Shown here in pieces: positions 5,182 through 8,667 of a stretch of 8,667 nt of DNA; position 1 is the first letter of the stretch; each line of letters opens with the position of its first letter. Below the pieces are notes generated by a model that searched no databases, was not told the DNA's origin, and saw only the letters and a program-made list of their open reading frames with translations. The DNA is from an archaeon (GTDB lineage Archaea > Nanobdellota > Nanobdellia > Pacearchaeales > GW2011-AR1), in contig DAIEOU010000008.1 in assembly GCA_027348755.1 (NCBI GenBank), positions 1-8,667 of the forward strand, given 5' to 3'. The position numbers and the translations under genes were made by a program.

Positions 5182-6867
5182 CTATTTATCCTTTTTAAAG
5201 ACCTTCTTCATGTCTTCTAATGAAGCTATATCCTCTGTGCTTCTATCAGGTCTATAAGCAGTTATTCTCGGGAATCTTAATGCATATCCTGAAGTATAAG
5301 CTGGACTAGGCTGTATATTTTGATACGTTACTGAAACAACTAGCTTAGGCTCGACCCTTATTATCCCTTCTTCTTCGGATATCTTAATTTTTCTCAGAAG
5401 TTTAGTCATCTCCTCATAAGTCATCCCTTCTTCCTCTTTCTCCTTGAGTCCCGAAGAGACACGACCAACTTCTACAAATTTATCGCCATCACGACACGCG
5501 ACTATATAACTAGTAAGCCAGCCAGCTCTTTTTCCAGTTCCATGCTCAGCTCCAACAATTACAAGGTCAAAATCATTTGTTGCAGGCTTAAGTTTTGCCA
5601 TGTAACCTACATATCTTCCAAACCTATAAGGCGCATCAAGCCTCTTTATCATTACCCCTTCTTCACCTATGTCTAAAGCTTCATGATAGAAAGATTCTGC
5701 TTCTTTCTCGCTTTCTGTAACAATTTGTATAGCTGGTCTTATGATGAAAGGCTTAGTCGTAACTATTTTCTCTACTAGTTTTCGCCTCTCTTGAAACGGA
5801 AGTTCCATCGTACTCTTTCCATTATAATAGAGAACATCAAACACGTTAATCTCAACAGGAAGCTCTTTCTGTAGCTCGGAAATGCTATATTTTCTTCTTA
5901 TCCTCTGACTTATTGCTTCAAATGGCCTATATTTTCTTGTCTTTGGTTCGTACCCAACAACCTCTGAGTCAATTATAAAACTCTTCCCATATACGTTCTT
6001 TTGTATAGCCTCAACAACATCTGGAAACTGAGAAGTAACATTCTCTAATTTCCTTGTGAATAAAGATATCTCTCCTTGAGCATTATGTATTAGCATTCTA
6101 AAACCATCATACTTCTGCTCAAACGCTGCTGGTTTCCCACAGCTCTCAAATGCCTCGTTTATGTCTGCTACTTTTACAGCAAGCATAACTTGAGAAGGTT
6201 TCCCTGGTTGCAAGGTTATCTTACTTAATTTTTCAACGCTTGTACAACCTGCAATTAAGGCTATATCATTAGACATGAGATATTTTTCTTCAAGAAGTGC
6301 CCTAGCTGATGCATCATTTTCAAAAAAAGTTCTGGCAATAGCATCAAGAACAAGAGCAGAAGCAATCCCTATTCTAAGATCTGAAACCAACGTTCGAGTG
6401 ATATAAAGCGCTTCTCGGCTGCTTGCTCTTGAATACAAGCCTTTTATCATATCAAGTTTTCTTTCTACAGCACCCTTTCCTTCTATTTCTGATATTTTTC
6501 TTAAAGTCTCTATAACATCCATTGCTTTCAGCTCTTCTTTTTCAAAGAGAGACTTTTGCTTACTACCCGATATAAATTTTTCAGCCACTTCTCCAAGATC
6601 TCCTTCGCTTGTGAAGAATTTCTGAACCTTAAATTCATTTTCTCCTGAAGCATAGGCTATTGCCTTCAACGCAAGCTGCCTGGAGATACCTGTTTCCCTA
6701 GTGTCATACTCTGGAAAAACTCTTCCAAGAAGAAGATACAACCACGATGTATCTGTTCCAAATTTTGCGTGTAACCTCATGAAATCTGCCAATATCTCCG
6801 CTTTCTCTAGTCTCTTTGTTGTGCCAGCAAGTCTATCATATAATTCTACTATCTCTAAGTATTTCAT
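5182..6867 (-). CDS. lig: ATP-dependent DNA ligase
   Basis: It seals nicks in duplex DNA through an enzyme-AMP intermediate, acting in replication (Okazaki fragment joining) and repair. The 561 residues match the usual archaeal ligase length. Order: N-terminal DNA-binding domain (about 1-215, with SDLRIGIASALVLDAIA at 162-178), nucleotidyltransferase domain with motif I K252-YDG-FR (K252 is adenylated), motif III FIIDSEVVGY at 297-306, motif IV EEGVMIK at 402-408, motif V AKLKP at 424-428, then an OB-fold domain ending with ALRFPR at 529-534, a conserved C-terminal motif. All catalytic motifs are intact. Start: ATG 6867 (MKYLEIVELYDRLAGTTKR) is chosen over ATG 6885 because GTTAAATA at 6896-6889 sits 21 bases upstream, predicting a leaderless mRNA starting at 6867. 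The gene lies between radB (34 bases upstream) and tbp. Confidence 0.97.
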   Translation of the reverse strand: MKYLEIVELYDRLAGTTKRLEKAEILADFMRLHAKFGTDTSWLYLLLGRVFPEYDTRETGISRQLALKAIAYASGENEFKVQKFFTSEGDLGEVAEKFISGSKQKSLFEKEELKAMDVIETLRKISEIEGKGAVERKLDMIKGLYSRASSREALYITRTLVSDLRIGIASALVLDAIARTFFENDASARALLEEKYLMSNDIALIAGCTSVEKLSKITLQPGKPSQVMLAVKVADINEAFESCGKPAAFEQKYDGFRMLIHNAQGEISLFTRKLENVTSQFPDVVEAIQKNVYGKSFIIDSEVVGYEPKTRKYRPFEAISQRIRRKYSISELQKELPVEINVFDVLYYNGKSTMELPFQERRKLVEKIVTTKPFIIRPAIQIVTESEKEAESFYHEALDIGEEGVMIKRLDAPYRFGRYVGYMAKLKPATNDFDLVIVGAEHGTGKRAGWLTSYIVACRDGDKFVEVGRVSSGLKEKEEEGMTYEEMTKLLRKIKISEEEGIIRVEPKLVVSVTYQNIQPSPAYTSGYALRFPRITAYRPDRSTEDIASLEDMKKVFKKDK

Positions 6868-6888
6868 ATATTGACAAGAAATCAAAGA

Positions 6889-6896
6889 TATTTAAC
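6889..6896 (-). promoter_or_regulatory. TATA box of the DNA ligase gene
   Basis: The minus strand reads GTTAAATA, one mismatch from TTTAWATA, with 21 bases to ATG 6867. It lies just after the radB stop codon (6902-6904), so the ligase can be transcribed independently of radB. Confidence 0.6.
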
Positions 6897-6901
6897 GTTT
6901 G

Positions 6902-7588
6902 TTAAATCCAGCCTCTTTTCTTTATACCTGAATCAACTATAATGAATGGAAATGACTCTTCGGGTAAGCTTCTATGCTTTCTTAGATATGCAATCCTCTT
7001 CCCCTTTTCATTTGATACTTCTATTAGACATTTTCCCCAATAATGCAGAATATCTCCCCCAACCATCTTCCTTTCTTCCTGCCAGTTATACACTTGGTTC
7101 GTTACAAGCACCGGAATGCCCCGTTTCCTTGCTATCTCTGCAAGAGTCTTCATTTGATCTGCGAGTTGTGTATTTATTTTTATTATGGCTTCTTTGTCTT
7201 TATCTCTAGCTTCTCCAAAATCAAGTCTGTATAATATAGTCATTCCATCTACTACTATAAGTGAGACTTCATCTTTAAGATATTCTGAAAGTTTCTTAAA
7301 AACTTGCTTCTGCTCCTCAAAAGAGGTTGGATTCAAAAGAAGAATATTCTTAAGAACTTCATTATAATTCTCAGGTGCGAGCTGCTTAACCCTCTCGGAA
7401 CTAAAACCTCCTTCAGTATCTATGAAAAGTACCTTGTTACCCTTCTTTGCCTGTGAAACAGCAGCAAGCATACAGAAATTTGTTTTTCCGCAACCTGGAG
7501 AACCATATATCACAGTTACTATGTCTGTTTCATATCCTCCATGTAACCAGCGGTTTAAATCATAACTCCCCGCAGAAACTCTTGCCAT
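6902..7588 (-). CDS. radB: DNA repair and recombination protein RadB (RecA/Rad51 family)
   Basis: RadB is the short archaeal RecA-fold paralogue of RadA, considered an accessory or mediator of homologous recombination. The 228 residues form only the ATPase core, with no N-terminal helix-hairpin-helix domain as in RadA. Seen: MARVSAGSYDLNRWLHGGYE, the usual RadB opening; Walker A GSPGCGKT at 29-36; FIDTEGGFS at 55-63; Walker B LIVVDG at 110-115; VTNQV at 162-166; and the C-terminal stretch IAYLRKHRSLPE. Start: ATG 7588. The same frame stays open to 7744 but those extra 52 codons are antisense to a bacterial protease and do not resemble RadB. The gene is complete, but no TATA box occurs 21 bases upstream, unlike its neighbours, because foreign DNA begins at its start codon; its promoter has been lost from this contig. 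Confidence 0.93.
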   Translation of the reverse strand: MARVSAGSYDLNRWLHGGYETDIVTVIYGSPGCGKTNFCMLAAVSQAKKGNKVLFIDTEGGFSSERVKQLAPENYNEVLKNILLLNPTSFEEQKQVFKKLSEYLKDEVSLIVVDGMTILYRLDFGEARDKDKEAIIKINTQLADQMKTLAEIARKRGIPVLVTNQVYNWQEERKMVGGDILHYWGKCLIEVSNEKGKRIAYLRKHRSLPEESFPFIIVDSGIKKRGWI

Positions 7589-7592
7589 AAAA
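7586..7592. other. Chimeric junction between archaeal and bacterial DNA
   Basis: Left of this point is the archaeal radB start codon (7586-7588, minus strand). Right of it, the plus-strand frame reads as the interior of a PDZ domain (IKNEQLIIVSPLKDTP). The exact breakpoint is blurred by an A-rich run, and could lie within a few bases either side. Codon usage, GC content, promoter signals and taxonomic signal of the genes all change here. Probably an assembly artefact. Confidence 0.85.
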
Positions 7593-8450
7593 AACGAACA
7601 ATTAATAATAGTGTCTCCGCTCAAAGACACTCCGGCCGATAAAGCGGGAATCAGAGCGGGAGATGAAATATTAAAAATTAACGACACCATAACCGTTGGG
7701 TTTACAACCGAAGACGCCGTTAAATTAATAAGAGGGGAGCCCAAAACAAAGGTTATTTTGACGATTTTTAGAAACGGCTGGGAGCAGCCGAAAGATTTTG
7801 CGATAATCCGCGATATAATTCAAATCCCCACGCTGGAGTCGAAAGAAATTGAATTAAAGCCCGGCTCTCGGGAAAAAATACTCTATTTGCACTTATACAA
7901 CTTTAACGAAACCGCGCCGTATCTTTTTTATCAAGAAGCCGTTAAGGCGATGTTTTACGATAACAAAGGCATCGTGTTGGACTTAAGAGATAATCCCGGC
8001 GGCTATTTGGAAGTTGCCAACGCCCTGGCTGGATGGTTTTTGGACAAAAACGCGATAGTTGTCAAAGAAAAATTCAGAAGCGGTGAAATTCAAGAAACCA
8101 AAGCCAATGGCGCCGAACTTTTCAAAAAAATTCCGGTTGTTATTTTAATAAATCAGGGGTCTGCTTCTGCCGCGGAAATTTTAGCGGGAGCGCTAAGGGA
8201 CAACCGAGCAGTAAAACTGGTTGGAAAGAAAAGTTTCGGAAAAGGCAGCGTGCAAGAAATCGAAACTCTAAAAGATGATTCGATAATAAAGATCACTTTC
8301 GCGCACTGGCTGACCCCCAACGGAACGGTTATCGAAAAAAACGGCCTTAAGCCGGACTATGAAGTTAATTTGACTGACGACGATATTAAAGCCGGACACG
8401 ACCCCCAGCTTGATAAAGCGCTGGAGGTTCTTAAATCGGAAATAAAATAA
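7590..8450 (+). CDS. S41 carboxy-terminal processing protease (CtpA/Prc type), 5' part missing
   Basis: This is a periplasmic or membrane-anchored serine protease family that trims or degrades proteins from their C-terminus. What remains is the end of the PDZ domain (SPLKDTPADKAGIRAGDEILKIN through VKLIRGEP and VILTIFRNG) and the whole protease core. Numbering from codon 7611 as 1: VLDLRDNPGGYL at 122-133, GSASAAE at 183-189 and SFGKGSVQ at 208-215, giving the expected Ser186-Lys211-Gln215 active site with the 25-residue Ser-Lys spacing of E. coli Prc. The C-terminus (HWLTPNGTVIEKNGLKPD, then DPQLDKALEVL) is typical. The signal peptide, the helical N-terminal region and the first PDZ strands are absent. 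GTG 7611 is mid-domain and is not a credible start; the reading frame continues back into the junction. bL9 follows 14 bases later. GC-richer codons than the archaeal side; likely Patescibacteria. Confidence 0.9.
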   Translation, partial: KNEQLIIVSPLKDTPADKAGIRAGDEILKINDTITVGFTTEDAVKLIRGEPKTKVILTIFRNGWEQPKDFAIIRDIIQIPTLESKEIELKPGSREKILYLHLYNFNETAPYLFYQEAVKAMFYDNKGIVLDLRDNPGGYLEVANALAGWFLDKNAIVVKEKFRSGEIQETKANGAELFKKIPVVILINQGSASAAEILAGALRDNRAVKLVGKKSFGKGSVQEIETLKDDSIIKITFAHWLTPNGTVIEKNGLKPDYEVNLTDDDIKAGHDPQLDKALEVLKSEIK

Positions 8451-8464
8451 CAGATGAAAACCGC

Positions 8465-8667
8465 ATGAAAGTTATACTTTTACAAAATGTCAAAGGACTT
8501 GGTGAAAAATATGACATAAAAGACGTTTCAGACGGCTACGGAAGAAACTTTTTGATTCCGAAAAATCTGGCTAAATTCGCCAGCCCGCGCGATATCGAAG
8601 AAATAAAAAAACTAAAAGCCGGCCAAGAATTGGGGAAAGAAAAAACAATAAACGAATTAAAAAGCCT
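8465..8667 (+). CDS. rplI: Ribosomal protein bL9, N-terminal part cut off by the window edge
   Basis: bL9 binds 23S rRNA at the base of the L1 stalk with its N-terminal domain. The 67 visible residues begin MKVILLQNVKGLGEKYDIKD, followed by VSDGYGRNFLIPKNLAKFAS, the conserved rRNA-binding N-domain signature, and then the start of the long connecting helix (EEIKKLKAGQELGKEKTINEL). The frame is open to the right edge. Archaea and eukaryotic cytosolic ribosomes lack bL9, so this gene marks the right end as bacterial. No clear Shine-Dalgarno sequence precedes it; an upstream ATG at 8454 gives only a four-codon frame. Confidence 0.95.
   Translation, partial: MKVILLQNVKGLGEKYDIKDVSDGYGRNFLIPKNLAKFASPRDIEEIKKLKAGQELGKEKTINELKS

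Noticed and set aside
6946..7367. Plus-strand frames opposite RadB
   Set aside because: Antisense shadows; the minus strand carries Walker A and B motifs in order.
7611..7613. GTG as the true start of the S41 protease
   Set aside because: It falls inside a PDZ strand; the preceding codons (IKNEQLII) already match the domain, and a start here would remove the signal peptide and half the PDZ domain.
7589..7744. 52-codon N-terminal extension of RadB, open up to 7744
   Set aside because: It is the antisense of the bacterial protease PDZ region, lies beyond the junction, and does not resemble RadB, whose normal start MARVSAGS begins at 7588.
7586..8667. Horizontal transfer of a bacterial segment into the archaeal genome
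   Set aside because: The bacterial protease is cut within a domain and radB loses its promoter, with no mobile-element trace; an assembly chimera is simpler. It remains testable with reads.

Overview
The window joins two unrelated pieces of DNA. Positions 1 to about 7588 are archaeal. They are AT-rich and carry deoxyhypusine synthase, a TATA-binding protein, an ATP-dependent DNA ligase and RadB, with archaeal TATA boxes at a fixed distance from the start codons. RadB together with short genes and tight spacing suggests a euryarchaeal or DPANN lineage (for example Micrarchaeota or Diapherotrites); this placement is inference. From about 7590 to the end the DNA is bacterial: an S41 carboxy-terminal processing protease that has lost its 5' part, followed by the start of ribosomal protein bL9, a protein archaea do not have. 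Codon choice changes at the same point towards GCC, GGC and CCG. The parsimonious reading is a metagenomic assembly chimera, with a Patescibacteria/CPR-like genome as the likely source of the right end.

Layout: (1) 2-688, minus strand, deoxyhypusine synthase cut by the left edge, preceded by a DHH-family phosphoesterase (711-1763, minus). (2) 1814-2488, plus strand, a short SAM-dependent enzyme resembling the DUF3419/BtaA group, divergent from the DHH gene and apparently sharing one TATA element with it. (3) 2507-3879, minus strand, a two-gene unit: a membrane-anchored winged-helix regulator followed by a membrane-anchored SIMPL-domain protein. (4) 3993-4573, plus strand, two small membrane proteins that overlap by one base and are divergent from the regulator. 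(5) 4577-7588, minus strand, TBP, DNA ligase and RadB, in the transcription order radB, lig, tbp. (6) The junction, then the bacterial segment on the plus strand.

The archaeal genes show a coherent expression logic. Upstream of four to five transcription-unit heads, a TTTATATA-like box ends 21 bases before the ATG, which puts the expected transcription start on the start codon (leaderless mRNA). This rule corrected several start codons: 1763, 3993 and 6867 were preferred over longer upstream alternatives. The one clear Shine-Dalgarno sequence precedes the internal operon gene (SIMPL), and the second small membrane gene starts by stop-start overlap. RadB is the exception. It has no TATA box where one is expected, because its start codon sits on the chimeric junction.

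No tRNA, rRNA, CRISPR array, insertion sequence or gene-free stretch above 300 bases was seen.
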